Below, piece after piece: positions 50,566 to 59,850 of a stretch of DNA of 64,000 nt (position 1 is its first letter; each line of letters begins with the position of its first letter). Location: positions 61,006-125,005 of the forward strand of contig JAUMWX010000005.1 in NCBI GenBank assembly GCA_030529425.1. The letters run 5' to 3'. Source of the stretch: Tissierellia bacterium. Lineage in GTDB: Bacteria; Bacillota; Clostridia; Tissierellales; Peptoniphilaceae. Below the pieces are notes generated by a model. That model worked only from the letters and a program-made list of their open reading frames with translations. It searched no databases and had not been told where the DNA came from. Both the position numbers and the translations under genes were made by a program.

Positions 50566-52470
50566 ATGAAAATATTATTTCCAAATGGAGATGAAAAAAA
50601 TTTTGAAGAAGGAATTCTTCTTTTAGACATAGCGAAATCCATTTCAGAATCATTGGCTAGAAATGTCGTGGGAGCTGTGGTTAACGGAGAAATAAAAGGA
50701 TTACAGGAAAAAGTATATGAAGACAGTGAAATAAGATTTGTGAAATTTGAGGAAGAAGAAGGAAAACAAATCTTTTGGCATACAACAAGCCATCTTATGG
50801 CGGCTGCAATAAACAGACTTTTTCCGGGGGCATTATTTGCAATAGGTCCGGCTATTGAAAACGGATTTTACTACGATATAGACAGTGATCATCAATTTAC
50901 TCCCGAAGATTTAATATCTATAGAAAATGAAATGAAAAAAATCGTATCCGAAGGTCATGATTTGATAAGAGAAGATATTTCAAGAGAAGATGCGATTAAA
51001 TATTTCTCCGAAAGAAAAGATATTTACAAGGTGGAATTGATTGAAGATCTTCCGGAAGATTCTCATTTGACCATATACAGATTGGGAGAATTTGTAGATT
51101 TGTGCAGAGGACCTCATCTATTGAACATTAAGAAAATAAAAGCATTTAAGCTTACTTCAATTGCCGGTGCATATTGGCGTGGAGATGTGAACAGAAAAAT
51201 GCTCCAAAGAATATATGGAATTTCTTTTGAGAAAGAAAAAGAATTAAAAGCATATCTGGACATGATTGAAGAAGCTAAAAAGAGAGACCATAGGGTTTTG
51301 GGAAAACAATTGGAGCTGTTTTTACTGAAAGATGAAGGTCCGGGATTCCCGTTTTATTTGCCTAAGGGAATGATTTTGAAGAATGCTCTTGAAGAATATT
51401 GGAAAGAGCTTCATGTAAGAGAAGGTTACGGAGAAATAAAAACCCCTCTTATAATGAACAAGCAATTATGGTTGACTTCAGGACACTGGGATCACTATAA
51501 AGAAAATATGTATTTTACGGAGATTGATGAGGGAGAATATGCTGTAAAGCCTATGAATTGCCCGGGATCCATGTTAGTTTATAAATCAAAACCACACAGT
51601 TACAGAGAGCTTCCTCTAAAATTGGCGGAACTTGGATTTGTACACAGACATGAGTTGTCGGGAGCATTGCACGGATTGTTCAGAGTGAGAGCTTTCACTC
51701 AGGACGATGCGCATATATTTATGCTTCCATCTCAAATAAAGTCCGAGATCAAAGATGTAATGAGACTTGCCGGGGAAATCTACGATAAATTCGGATTCAA
51801 ATACAGAGTTTTCATATCAACTCAGCCGGAAGACTCCATGGGAACAAAAGAACAATGGGATATTGCGGTTCAGGCGTTGAAGGATTCGGTGGATGAACTT
51901 GGGATAGAATATAAAATCAACGAAGGAGACGGAGCATTTTACGGTCCTAAGATAGATATTCAATTACTTGATTCGATGGGAAGACCATGGCAGTGCGGAA
52001 CAATTCAATTAGATTTCCAAATGCCGGAAAGATTTGATTTGACTTATGTTGACGAAAGCGGTGAAAAGAAGAGACCTGTAATGGTGCACAGAGCATTGTA
52101 CGGATCTATGGAAAGATTCATAGGGATTCTTATCGAGCACTATGCCGGACATTTTCCTTTGTGGCTGGCTCCGGTACAGGCTACTTTGATTCCTGTGAGC
52201 ATGGAACATCATTTTGACGGAGTTAAAGAAATTGAAAAGAAATTTGCATCTAAGGGATTGAGAATTGAATTGGATGCGAGAGATGAAAAAATGGGTAAAA
52301 AAATCAGAGAATCTCAAATGTCAAAAATACCTTATCAATTGGTATTCGGGGACAAGGAACTTGAAGAAGGAAAGGTTGCTGTAAGAAAGTACGGAGAAAA
52401 AGACTCCGTAGTAGTTGACCTTGATCAATTTATAAATGAAATGTACGAAGATGTTGTAAATCGTAAATAG
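50566..52470 (+). CDS. thrS: Threonyl-tRNA synthetase
   Basis: A 634-residue class II synthetase, full length: TGS domain (1-62), editing domain with HTTSHLMAAA and the distant CRGPH, catalytic core with the zinc Cys in MNCPGS, and the anticodon domain. ATG 50566 is preferred over 50554 because GGAGGATAGG lies between them. It is the last gene before a terminator. Confidence 0.96.
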   Translation: MKILFPNGDEKNFEEGILLLDIAKSISESLARNVVGAVVNGEIKGLQEKVYEDSEIRFVKFEEEEGKQIFWHTTSHLMAAAINRLFPGALFAIGPAIENGFYYDIDSDHQFTPEDLISIENEMKKIVSEGHDLIREDISREDAIKYFSERKDIYKVELIEDLPEDSHLTIYRLGEFVDLCRGPHLLNIKKIKAFKLTSIAGAYWRGDVNRKMLQRIYGISFEKEKELKAYLDMIEEAKKRDHRVLGKQLELFLLKDEGPGFPFYLPKGMILKNALEEYWKELHVREGYGEIKTPLIMNKQLWLTSGHWDHYKENMYFTEIDEGEYAVKPMNCPGSMLVYKSKPHSYRELPLKLAELGFVHRHELSGALHGLFRVRAFTQDDAHIFMLPSQIKSEIKDVMRLAGEIYDKFGFKYRVFISTQPEDSMGTKEQWDIAVQALKDSVDELGIEYKINEGDGAFYGPKIDIQLLDSMGRPWQCGTIQLDFQMPERFDLTYVDESGEKKRPVMVHRALYGSMERFIGILIEHYAGHFPLWLAPVQATLIPVSMEHHFDGVKEIEKKFASKGLRIELDARDEKMGKKIRESQMSKIPYQLVFGDKELEEGKVAVRKYGEKDSVVVDLDQFINEMYEDVVNRK

Positions 52471-52480
52471 TGTATTTTGG

Positions 52481-52507
52481 TGCGGAAATCATTTCCGCAT
52501 CATTTTT
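52481..52507 (+). terminator. Terminator after thrS
   Basis: An 8-bp stem TGCGGAAA / TTTCCGCA with a TCA loop, then TCATTTTT. Confidence 0.85.
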
Positions 52508-52529
52508 ACACATAAATTTTTGAAAATAA

Positions 52530-52558
52530 TTGACATATAAATTCTTGTATGTTAGTAT
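52530..52558 (+). promoter_or_regulatory. Promoter of infC-rpmI-rplT
   Basis: TTGACA (52530-52535), a 17-base spacer and TAGTAT (52553-52558). Confidence 0.7.
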
Positions 52559-52564
52559 TAATGA

Positions 52565-52673
52565 GTATTGAAGAAGAGATACCTGCTCTCACCTTAACAA
52601 AATGATGTCTAAGGTTTTAACTTAATCTGATTATTGGATAGTAGCGCGGGTATTGATGCTACTATTTTTTTTA
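52565..52673 (+). promoter_or_regulatory. infC leader with internal attenuator (L20-type leader)
   Basis: The roughly 110-base leader starts after the promoter. It has a hairpin ACCTTA (52591) with TAAGGT (52610) and ends in a terminator, ATAGTAGC (52638) with GCTACTAT (52658-52665) and a run of eight T. This is the layout of the L20-autoregulated leader of infC operons in Firmicutes. No T-box motif is seen. Confidence 0.72.
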
Positions 52674-52692
52674 TTATACTTGGGGGTGTACT

Positions 52693-53205
52693 ATTATTAA
52701 AGAACTTCAAATCAATGAAGAAATCCGTTTCAAAGAAGTTAGGCTTATAGGAGCGGAAGGGGAACAATTAGGAATGTTTTCTTCTAGGGAAGCATATAAT
52801 ATGGCCAGCGAAAAAAATTTGGACTTGGTATTGATTTCGCCAAATGCAAATCCGCCGGTTTGTAAGATTATGGATTATGGAAAATACAGATATGATCTTA
52901 TTAAGAAAAACAAGGAAGCAAAGAAGAAACAGAAAACTATAAATGTCAAAGAAGTAAGACTTTCTCCAAACATTGAGAGTCATGATTTAAATGTAAAAGC
53001 TCGTCAAGCAATTAAAATCCTTAAAGAGGGAGATAAAGTTAAAGTAAGTATTAGATTCAGGGGTAGAGAGTTAGCTCATACTGAACTTGGGGATAAGGTT
53101 ATGGAAGACTTTTTCGGTTTAGTTAAGGAACATTCACAAATGGAGAAAAAACCTAAGATGGAAGGTAGAGCCTTAGTTGCGTTCTTACAACCACTTGGAG
53201 ATTAA
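52693..53205 (+). CDS. infC: Translation initiation factor IF-3 (ATT start)
   Basis: A 170-residue initiation factor that discriminates start codons. It begins with ATT (52693, a second ATT at 52696), the rare start used by infC in many bacteria, after GGGGGTG; the first ATG in frame is at 52774 and would cut off the conserved [20 protein letters not shown] region. The [15 protein letters not shown] and [14 protein letters not shown] blocks are diagnostic. The rare start allows the factor to limit its own translation. Confidence 0.95.
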   Translation: MIKELQINEEIRFKEVRLIGAEGEQLGMFSSREAYNMASEKNLDLVLISPNANPPVCKIMDYGKYRYDLIKKNKEAKKKQKTINVKEVRLSPNIESHDLNVKARQAIKILKEGDKVKVSIRFRGRELAHTELGDKVMEDFFGLVKEHSQMEKKPKMEGRALVAFLQPLGD

Positions 53206-53216
53206 GGGGGATTAAT

Positions 53217-53408
53217 ATGAGAAAAATGAAAACACATAGAGCTTCCGCTAAAAGATTCAAAAGAACTGGATCAGGAAAGCTAAGAAGATTTAAAGCTTAT
53301 AAGAGCCACATTACAGGTAAAAAATCTCAAAAAAGAATTAGAAACTTGAGAAAAGGTACTTTGGTAAGTGAAGCGGATATGAAAAGAATCGGACAAATGA
53401 TTCCTTAG
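53217..53408 (+). CDS. rpmI: 50S ribosomal protein L35
   Basis: A 63-residue basic protein with the family start [19 protein letters not shown] and the ending RIGQMIP. It is 11 bases from infC and from rplT. Confidence 0.96.
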   Translation: MRKMKTHRASAKRFKRTGSGKLRRFKAYKSHITGKKSQKRIRNLRKGTLVSEADMKRIGQMIP

Positions 53409-53419
53409 GAGGTTAGAGA

Positions 53420-53770
53420 ATGGCAAGAGTTAAAGGTGCAGTTAATGCAAAGAAAAATCATAAAAATATTTTAAAGCAAGCTAAGGGATACTTTGGCGGT
53501 AAATCAAGATTATTCAGAACTGCTAAGCAAGCGGTTATGAAATCATTAAATTATGCATATATCGGAAGAAAGAACAGAAAAAGAGATTTCAGACAATTGT
53601 GGATTGCCAGAATTAATGCTGCTGCAAGAGCAAACGGTATGAACTACAGTACATTTATAAATGGTCTTAAAAAAGCAAATGTTAATATTAACAGAAAAAT
53701 GCTTTCCGAAATTGCAATTAATGATCCGAAAGGATTTGAAAAATTAGTTGAAATAGCAAAGCAAAAATAA
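53420..53770 (+). CDS. rplT: 50S ribosomal protein L20
   Basis: A 116-residue rRNA-binding protein; [20 protein letters not shown] and [18 protein letters not shown] are diagnostic. It is the likely effector of the attenuator leader upstream of infC. AGGAGG precedes the ATG. Confidence 0.97.
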   Translation: MARVKGAVNAKKNHKNILKQAKGYFGGKSRLFRTAKQAVMKSLNYAYIGRKNRKRDFRQLWIARINAAARANGMNYSTFINGLKKANVNINRKMLSEIAINDPKGFEKLVEIAKQK

Positions 53771-53799
53771 AGTTCCTGTTCTGGGGACTTTTTCTTTTT
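53769..53799 (+). terminator. Terminator after rplT
   Basis: AAAGTTCC with GGGACTTT (one G-U pair) and a TTTCTTTTT tail, overlapping the rplT stop. Confidence 0.65.
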
Positions 53800-53809
53800 A
53801 GGAGTATAA

Positions 53810-55162
53810 ATGAAAAAGGATTTGTTTAAGTTGATGTTCGGAACTAAAAATCCGGCAAAACTGATTTTTAATGTTTATTTGCTGCTTATATTTTTCGGGA
53901 GTATTGTTTTATGGTTGCCAATATCTTCTGAAAGCGGACAATTTACAAACTTTATCGATGCATTTTTTACAACAACTTCATCGCTTTGTGTAACGGGACT
54001 GAGTACGGTTACAACCGCACAACACTGGAATTTATTCGGGAAAATATTTATATTGATATTAATTCAACTTGGAGGACTGGGAGTTATGACTGCCGCTGCC
54101 GCAGTCGGACTTATATTGAACAAGAAAATTACGGTAACTCAAAGAATGAATTTGGCTGAAGAAAAAAATACATTAACTATATCGGGAATAATAAGATTAT
54201 TAAAATATATTTTTGTGGCTACATTTTTAATTGAAATGGTCGGAGCGATATTTTTGTCGTTTACATTCATACCTGAATTCGGTTTTATTAAAGGAATCTG
54301 GTATTCTTTATTTCATTCAATTTCAGCATTTTGTAATGCTGGATTTGATATAATCGGAGATTCAAGCTTGGCGCCATATTCGGGAAACTTCGGATTACTT
54401 TTCCCGATAATGCTTTTAATTATCGGGGGAGGACTGGGATTTGGAGTTTTTAGAGACATAATAGGCAAAAAGTTTAAGTTCTCACAATTTGCCCTTCACA
54501 GTAAAATAGTGGTAGTCGGTACTTTGATTTTAGTTTTTATTCCGGCTATAATAATATTGGTTTTGGAATGGAATAATCCTCAAACCATTGGAAATTTTTC
54601 TGTCGGAAAAAAGCTTCTTACAGCGCTTTTTGAATCCGTAACTCCGAGAACCGCCGGCTTTGCATCATTGGATCAACATTCATTTAAGGCTACTTCAACG
54701 ATGATTGTAATACTTTTAATGTTTATCGGAGGAGCGCCTGCGGGAACCGCAGGAGGATTCAAAATTACTACGATGGCGACAATATTTTTGATAGCAAAGG
54801 CAAATATAAAAAATGAAAAAGATATGACCATATTCAGAAGAAGATTGCCTGAAGAAACGGCTCGAAAAGCTGTAACAATATTTTTAATATCATGGATATG
54901 GATTGTAGTTACAATTTTTGTTCTCACCATGACCGAGGGAGGAAAATCATTGACGGATATTACTTATGAAGTTGTTTCGGCATATGGTACGGTGGGACTT
55001 ACGAGAGGTTTGACGGCGGAATTATCAATTATAGGTAAAATATTAATTTCAGCCACAATGGTATTCGGAAAAATCGGACCATTGGCTATGGTTGTCGCAT
55101 TTACAAACAAGAAGGCGCCATTGGCATACAGAGAGGCTGAAGAGTCAATTATTGTGGGGTAA
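53810..55162 (+). CDS. ktrB: Potassium uptake protein KtrB/TrkH type
   Basis: A 450-residue channel-like K+ (possibly Na+-driven) transporter with about eight to ten membrane helices in four pore modules. The selectivity-filter stretches appear as TTSSLCVTGLSTV, SISAFCNAGFD, SVTPRTAGFA and AYGTVGLTRG. AGGAG precedes the ATG. The KtrA-type regulatory subunit gene follows by 2 bases. Confidence 0.94.
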   Translation: MKKDLFKLMFGTKNPAKLIFNVYLLLIFFGSIVLWLPISSESGQFTNFIDAFFTTTSSLCVTGLSTVTTAQHWNLFGKIFILILIQLGGLGVMTAAAAVGLILNKKITVTQRMNLAEEKNTLTISGIIRLLKYIFVATFLIEMVGAIFLSFTFIPEFGFIKGIWYSLFHSISAFCNAGFDIIGDSSLAPYSGNFGLLFPIMLLIIGGGLGFGVFRDIIGKKFKFSQFALHSKIVVVGTLILVFIPAIIILVLEWNNPQTIGNFSVGKKLLTALFESVTPRTAGFASLDQHSFKATSTMIVILLMFIGGAPAGTAGGFKITTMATIFLIAKANIKNEKDMTIFRRRLPEETARKAVTIFLISWIWIVVTIFVLTMTEGGKSLTDITYEVVSAYGTVGLTRGLTAELSIIGKILISATMVFGKIGPLAMVVAFTNKKAPLAYREAEESIIVG

Positions 55163-55164
55163 AT

Positions 55165-55818
55165 ATGAAAGAATATGCAGTTATTGGATTAGGAAGATTC
55201 GGAGAATCAATAGCGATGACTTTATCCGATTTGGGACATGAGGTTATAGTTGTTGAAAAATCGGAAGAAGCGGTAAATAAAATAGCGGACCATGTTACAC
55301 ATGCGATTTGCGGTGATGCCACAGACATTGAGGTATTAAAATCCGTGGGAGTGGGAAATGTGGATGTTGCGATAATAGCGATATCAAGTCATTTTGAAAG
55401 CTCGGTTATGGCGACGATAATGTGTAAGGAGCTTGGAATTCAAAGAGTTGTGGCAAAGGCTAAAAATGAAACGCATGCTACAATATTAAAAAAAGTCGGT
55501 GCCGACAATGTCGTAATTCCGGAGAGGGACATGGGAAGAAAATTGGCACATAATCTTTCTTCCAAAAATGTGGTAGAGTTATTCTCATTATCTTCGGATT
55601 TTGAAATATTGGAGTTGCTTGCACCGAAAAGTTGGCACGGATCTACAATATCTAAATTAAATGTAAGAGCAAAATATGGTTTGAGTATTTTAGGGATAAT
55701 AAAGGAAAATGAGGAATTTATAGGAAATCCGGCTCCCGAAATTGTTATCGAACCGAATGATACCCTTGTGGTTTTGGGTACAGGTGAAGATTTTGCACAT
55801 ATAGAAAATTTGGGTTAG
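55165..55818 (+). CDS. ktrA: Potassium uptake regulatory subunit KtrA
   Basis: A 217-residue cytosolic RCK protein that gates KtrB in response to nucleotides. The RCK-N Rossmann domain begins YAVIGLGRFGESIA with Glu/Asp for ribose binding in VVVEKS, and the RCK-C domain occupies about 135-217. It forms a two-gene unit with ktrB. Confidence 0.94.
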   Translation: MKEYAVIGLGRFGESIAMTLSDLGHEVIVVEKSEEAVNKIADHVTHAICGDATDIEVLKSVGVGNVDVAIIAISSHFESSVMATIMCKELGIQRVVAKAKNETHATILKKVGADNVVIPERDMGRKLAHNLSSKNVVELFSLSSDFEILELLAPKSWHGSTISKLNVRAKYGLSILGIIKENEEFIGNPAPEIVIEPNDTLVVLGTGEDFAHIENLG

Positions 55819-55825
55819 ATTTGAT

Positions 55826-56566
55826 ATGAGGGAAATAATCAGGAGTTCCGACAATAAAACGGTTAAAGAAATAAGAAAATTGAGACAGAGAAAAAATCGG
55901 GACAAGTTCGGGAAATGTGTTATCGAATCAAGAAAACTTTTGATGGAGGCGTTGGAATCAAATGTTCAAATTGAAATTTTTTTGCTTAGAGAGGATGTAA
56001 ATATAACGGAGGATGAGTTTTCCGGTACTAAAGTCAGATTTGTAGACTATGGGATATTTAATGAGATTTCCACATTGGAATCTCCCGACGGATACATGGC
56101 AATTATTAATATTGACAGTAAATTTTCGGATTTGTCCGATAAAGTTTTAATTTTAGATAAAATACAAGATCCCGGGAATCTGGGGACAATGATTAGAAGT
56201 GCCGAAGCTTTCGGATTTAATACCGTTTGTGCAATAGATTCCGTGGATCCTTACAATGAAAAGTCTATCAGAGCATCTATGGGATCAATATTCAGAATAG
56301 GTTTTTCAAGGATATCCTATGAAGATCTTGAAGAAATAAAGAAAAGTCATAAAATTTTTTGTGCCGATATGAGCGGGAAGAGTTTTAAAGAAGTAAATTT
56401 TTCTGATAAAATAGCTTTGGTAATAGGGAATGAGGCAAACGGAATAAGCAACGAGATGAAATTTTATATGGATGATACGATTAAAATCGATATGCTTGGA
56501 AAAATAGAATCTCTGAATGCTGCAATAAGCGCTTCAATCCTTATGAATTATATTATAAATTTATAA
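55826..56566 (+). CDS. TrmH/SpoU-family RNA 2'-O-methyltransferase
   Basis: A 246-residue SPOUT methyltransferase. An N-terminal L30e-like substrate-binding domain (1-95) is followed by motif 1 (DPGNLGTMIRSAEAFG), motif 2 (ALVIGNEANGIS) and motif 3 (IESLNAAISASILMNY). It is probably the 23S rRNA guanosine methyltransferase of the RlmB group, but tRNA targets cannot be excluded. It starts 7 bases after ktrA with a weak RBS. Confidence 0.9.
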   Translation: MREIIRSSDNKTVKEIRKLRQRKNRDKFGKCVIESRKLLMEALESNVQIEIFLLREDVNITEDEFSGTKVRFVDYGIFNEISTLESPDGYMAIINIDSKFSDLSDKVLILDKIQDPGNLGTMIRSAEAFGFNTVCAIDSVDPYNEKSIRASMGSIFRIGFSRISYEDLEEIKKSHKIFCADMSGKSFKEVNFSDKIALVIGNEANGISNEMKFYMDDTIKIDMLGKIESLNAAISASILMNYIINL

Positions 56567-56583
56567 ATGTTTAGGAGGTTTTT

Positions 56584-57153
56584 ATGGAGAGAAGGTATGA
56601 AGAAGTGAATCACAACCCTTTTTTGGGACTTATCGGATTGGTTATAGGTGCAATTTTGGGAGCTATTGTATACTATGTAGTTTCAAAATTTAATTATATA
56701 CACATCTATATAAGTGCTTTGGGTTCGTTTTTATCTCTTGCTTTTTACGAAAGATTAGGAAAGAAAGTGGGAATTTTTGCAATCATTATGTCAATAATAG
56801 TAAATGTTGTTTTAATACATGTTGTAGAATCTTACCTAATCATTGAAGAAATATCTAAAGCTGGATATAGAATCGAATTTTGGAAATATTCGGATGTAAT
56901 AGAGACATTAGTTGAAAAAAGGGGATATATTTATATATTTAAGTATGCGGCGATTTCATCCGTCATATCTGTGATTGTTTCAATTTTGTTGGGAATTTCG
57001 ATAATGAAGAAAGAGCCGGAAAAGAAAGTAGATTCGGAAGATACTGCAGAAAAAATTACCCGATTAAATACTGTTCAAGACTCCTATTCTTTGCCTTTGG
57101 ATGAAGAACAGGAAGAATATGAAGAGTATGAAGAACACAGGGAACAGGAATAA
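56584..57153 (+). CDS. Uncharacterised membrane protein with acidic tail
   Basis: A 189-residue protein of unknown function with four predicted membrane helices (about residues 14-32, 38-55, 63-84 and 119-140). The C-terminal cytoplasmic tail is rich in Glu and Tyr (QEEYEEYEEHREQE). AGGAGG precedes the ATG and a terminator follows. No family was recognised. Confidence 0.75.
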   Translation: MERRYEEVNHNPFLGLIGLVIGAILGAIVYYVVSKFNYIHIYISALGSFLSLAFYERLGKKVGIFAIIMSIIVNVVLIHVVESYLIIEEISKAGYRIEFWKYSDVIETLVEKRGYIYIFKYAAISSVISVIVSILLGISIMKKEPEKKVDSEDTAEKITRLNTVQDSYSLPLDEEQEEYEEYEEHREQE

Positions 57154-57169
57154 AACTGTTTAAGCATGG

Positions 57170-57194
57170 AAGCGGAATATTTCCGCTTTTTTTA
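57170..57194 (+). terminator. Terminator before mgtE
   Basis: An 8-bp stem AAGCGGAA / TTCCGCTT with a TAT loop, followed by a T-run. Confidence 0.88.
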
Positions 57195-57215
57195 TTTAGA
57201 ATATTGTATATATTT

Positions 57216-57243
57216 TTGACAAAATGACCATATTTACTATAAA
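57216..57243 (+). promoter_or_regulatory. Promoter of mgtE
   Basis: TTGACA (57216-57221), a 16-base spacer and TATAAA (57238-57243). The start point would lie about 25 bases before mgtE, so there is no room for a Mg2+ riboswitch. Confidence 0.72.
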
Positions 57244-57276
57244 ATTTAGTATGAAAATAATGACAAGGAGGGATAT

Positions 57277-58659
57277 ATGATTATTGACGAAAAGGAAGAA
57301 GAAACTCTTGAAGAATCTATAGAGGAAGATTTGGAAGAGCTCGAAGAAGCCATTGAGAACAAAGACAGTGAAAAGTTAAATGACATTGTAGAGCAAATGT
57401 ATCCCATTGACGTTGCCATTGCGTTGGAAGAGTATGAAGACGAAGAAATCAAATATCTTATGGAAAACATGGATGATGAGCAATTGGCTACAATCGTGGA
57501 GCAAGCCGATGAGGAATTGCAAGTCAGAATGATCAATATTATTGATGTCCGTAGGATAATGAAAATGTTTGAATACATGTCCAAGGACGATATAGTAGAT
57601 ATTCTTGGGGAACTTCAGGTAAATAAAAGAAAAGAAATAATCAAGTATATGAAAAGCGGAGATCGAAAGATTATCGAGACATTGCTTGGCTATGGGAAAA
57701 ATACCGCGGGCGGGCTTATGACTACGGAATATATAGCCGTAAATATGAACTGGACTGTCAATGAGGTTATCCAAAAAATTAAAGAAATAGCTCCGAAAAC
57801 AGAAGTTATTGATACGATATTCGTGGTTAACAACAGGCGTGAATTGGTAGGAACCGTAGATTTAAGAGATATTCTTGTGACTCCGTATGAAGATAAAATG
57901 GATGACATAATAAATGATAATGTCATTTCCGTTTATCCGGATACAGATCAGGAAGAAGTATCACTATTGGTATCAAAATACGACTTGAATGTTATGCCCG
58001 TTGTAAGCAGAAAAAACTCCTTGCTTGGCGTTATAACTTTGGATGACATCATCGATGTAATCAATGACGAGCATACGGAAGACATGTTGCACATGGGGGG
58101 AGCGAATGCCGAAGAAAGTATTTACTCAAAGGTTTCGGAATCGATAAGAATGAGATTACCGTGGTTGACGGTAAACCTGGCAACGGCATTTTTGGCATCC
58201 TTTACGGTTTCACTATTTGAGGGAACAATTGCGCAGGTTACCGCTTTGGCAGCCGCAATGCCTATAGTAACGGGAATGGGCGGCAATGCGGGTTCGCAGG
58301 AACTCTCAATAATAATCAGAAGCATTGCCCTGGACGAGGTAGAACTCAAAGACAGTTTGCCGTTGGTAATAAAACAGATTTTAATAGGTATTTTTAACGG
58401 TGCTGTTATAGGAATACTTGCAGGAATTATTCTGTACTTTATGTATGGAAATATGTATCTGGGATTAATAATATTTGCATCAATGATAGCAAATCTTGTG
58501 TTGGCAGGTATTGTAGGAGTTTTGACTCCTCTTATACTAAAGGCGCTTAAGATAGATCCCGCCTTGGCAAGTGCCATATTCTTAACCACAGCCACAGATG
58601 TATTCGGGTTCTTTATATTTTTAGGTTTGGCATCAATAATCTTGCCGAAATTGCTATAA
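57277..58659 (+). CDS. mgtE: Magnesium transporter MgtE
   Basis: A 460-residue Mg2+ channel. The acidic N domain (1-130) and two CBS domains (about 135-260) form the cytoplasmic Mg2+ sensor; five membrane helices follow (about 290-460) with the pore signature PIVTGMGGNAGSQ. AGGAGGG precedes the ATG. It is transcribed alone from its own promoter. Confidence 0.95.
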   Translation: MIIDEKEEETLEESIEEDLEELEEAIENKDSEKLNDIVEQMYPIDVAIALEEYEDEEIKYLMENMDDEQLATIVEQADEELQVRMINIIDVRRIMKMFEYMSKDDIVDILGELQVNKRKEIIKYMKSGDRKIIETLLGYGKNTAGGLMTTEYIAVNMNWTVNEVIQKIKEIAPKTEVIDTIFVVNNRRELVGTVDLRDILVTPYEDKMDDIINDNVISVYPDTDQEEVSLLVSKYDLNVMPVVSRKNSLLGVITLDDIIDVINDEHTEDMLHMGGANAEESIYSKVSESIRMRLPWLTVNLATAFLASFTVSLFEGTIAQVTALAAAMPIVTGMGGNAGSQELSIIIRSIALDEVELKDSLPLVIKQILIGIFNGAVIGILAGIILYFMYGNMYLGLIIFASMIANLVLAGIVGVLTPLILKALKIDPALASAIFLTTATDVFGFFIFLGLASIILPKLL

Positions 58660-58995
58660 TTAGAAATTCATGTAAAAATTAAATCTATAACATTTTGTTT
58701 TTTGTCAATATTATTAATAAAGTATCTTAAATAAACAGTGCGAGGAGTTAGAGCTAATATTCTAACTCCTTTTTAATGTTTTTTTGTACTTAAATATAGT
58801 TTTAACCCTTGATCTGAAATTACAACATAAGCATTAAGTAAAGTGAAAAGCTTTATTGTCACAAATTATAAACTTCAGAAGATGTCACTATACATTTTGT
58901 AGGATCATACTTTTTTATTTGTAGTAAAAGTATTAAGGGAATATTAATTATGGTTTACTTGCGTAAATCAAAACTTGAATTGGAGGAATCATTTT
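58660..58995 (+). other. Intergenic stretch before the recombinase gene
   Basis: AT-rich, with no gene recognised. It holds the mgtE-side terminator at 58743-58776 and, near its right end, a small palindrome TTTAC-TTGC-GTAAA (58954-58967) that could be part of a recombinase site. GGAGG at 58983-58987 is the RBS of the recombinase gene. Confidence 0.6.
58743..58776 (+). terminator. Terminator after mgtE
   Basis: A perfect 10-bp stem AGGAGTTAGA / TCTAACTCCT with an eight-base loop, then TTTTTAATG and more T. Confidence 0.88.
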
Positions 58996-59604
58996 ATGAA
59001 ATACGCATATATAAGAGTATCGACAAAGGAACAAAATATAGAAAGGCAGCTCACCGCTATGAAAAAAGAAAATTTAGATATAAAACAGATTTATGTGGAC
59101 AAGTCAAGCGGAAAGGATTTTAATCGTAAAAAATATAAACAGCTCATAAGAAAACTAAAAGAAGGTGATGAGTTATATATAAAATCCATAGACAGACTTG
59201 GAAGGAACTATGATGAAATTATTGAGGAATGGAATCGGATAACCAAAGAAAAAAAGGCGGATATAATTGTCATTGATTTTCCATTACTTGATACAAGAGA
59301 AAAATCAGAAAACTTAACAGGGAAATTTTTAGCAGATATAGTTTTACAGATATTGTCTTATGTTGCACAAATAGAAAGAGAAAATACACATCAAAGACAA
59401 ATGGAAGGGATAATGGAGGCAAAGAAAAAGGGTGTTAAGTTTGGTAGACCGAAAAATAATCTTCCGGATAATTTTTACGAAATCGCAACACTTTGGAAAG
59501 AGGAAAAAATAACCTTAAGAGAGGGAGCAAGAAGGCTAAATATCAGTCATTCGACTTTTTCAAGAAAATTAAGAGAATATAGCATGACAAAATATGAGCT
59601 TTAA
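58996..59604 (+). CDS. Serine recombinase of the resolvase/invertase family
   Basis: A 202-residue site-specific recombinase. The catalytic Ser is in YIRVSTKEQN near residue 10, with the conserved Arg-rich core IKSIDRLGRNYDEI, the E-helix QIERENTHQRQMEGIMEAKKKG and a C-terminal helix-turn-helix (about 165-195: TLREGARRLNISHSTFSRKL). It is the small resolvase/Hin type, not the large phage-integrase type. ATG 58996 is chosen over 58975 because GGAGG lies between them. It stands directly upstream of the large adhesin gene; whether it inverts DNA, resolves a transposon or is a remnant of a mobile element cannot be told. Confidence 0.9.
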   Translation: MKYAYIRVSTKEQNIERQLTAMKKENLDIKQIYVDKSSGKDFNRKKYKQLIRKLKEGDELYIKSIDRLGRNYDEIIEEWNRITKEKKADIIVIDFPLLDTREKSENLTGKFLADIVLQILSYVAQIERENTHQRQMEGIMEAKKKGVKFGRPKNNLPDNFYEIATLWKEEKITLREGARRLNISHSTFSRKLREYSMTKYEL

Positions 59605-59631
59605 AATAAGTTTCGTAAGAGATGATTCTCG

Positions 59632-59674
59632 AAAAAGTGGAACAAAAAGTAGACATTTTGGTCCACCTTTTTTA
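59632..59674 (+). terminator. Inverted repeat after the recombinase, probable terminator
   Basis: AAAAAGTGGA pairs with TCCACCTTTTT apart from one mismatch, around a loop of about 20 bases, ending in a T-run. It could also be a mobile-element end; only the terminator reading is supported by the sequence. Confidence 0.5.
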
Positions 59675-59850
59675 ATTCAAAAACAAATCCTAAAAAAGCC
59701 ATTTTACAAATTATATATCCGGTTACCAGTATATAATAAATGGATTAAAAAGTCTGATTTAAAGACCAATTCTAAAAAAATCAAGTTTCAAATATAGAAC
59801 AATATACGATTGATACAAAAGTCAAAACATTGTCTAAAAAGGAGGAAAAT

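Noticed and set aside
52471..52692. A T-box leader before infC
   Set aside because: No T-box consensus is present; the hairpins fit an L20-type attenuator instead.
57154..57276. A Mg2+ riboswitch before mgtE
   Set aside because: The promoter at 57216-57243 leaves too short a leader.
59594..59797. A 67-codon frame overlapping the recombinase stop
   Set aside because: No RBS, no recognisable family, and it contains the hairpin at 59632-59674; more likely noncoding.
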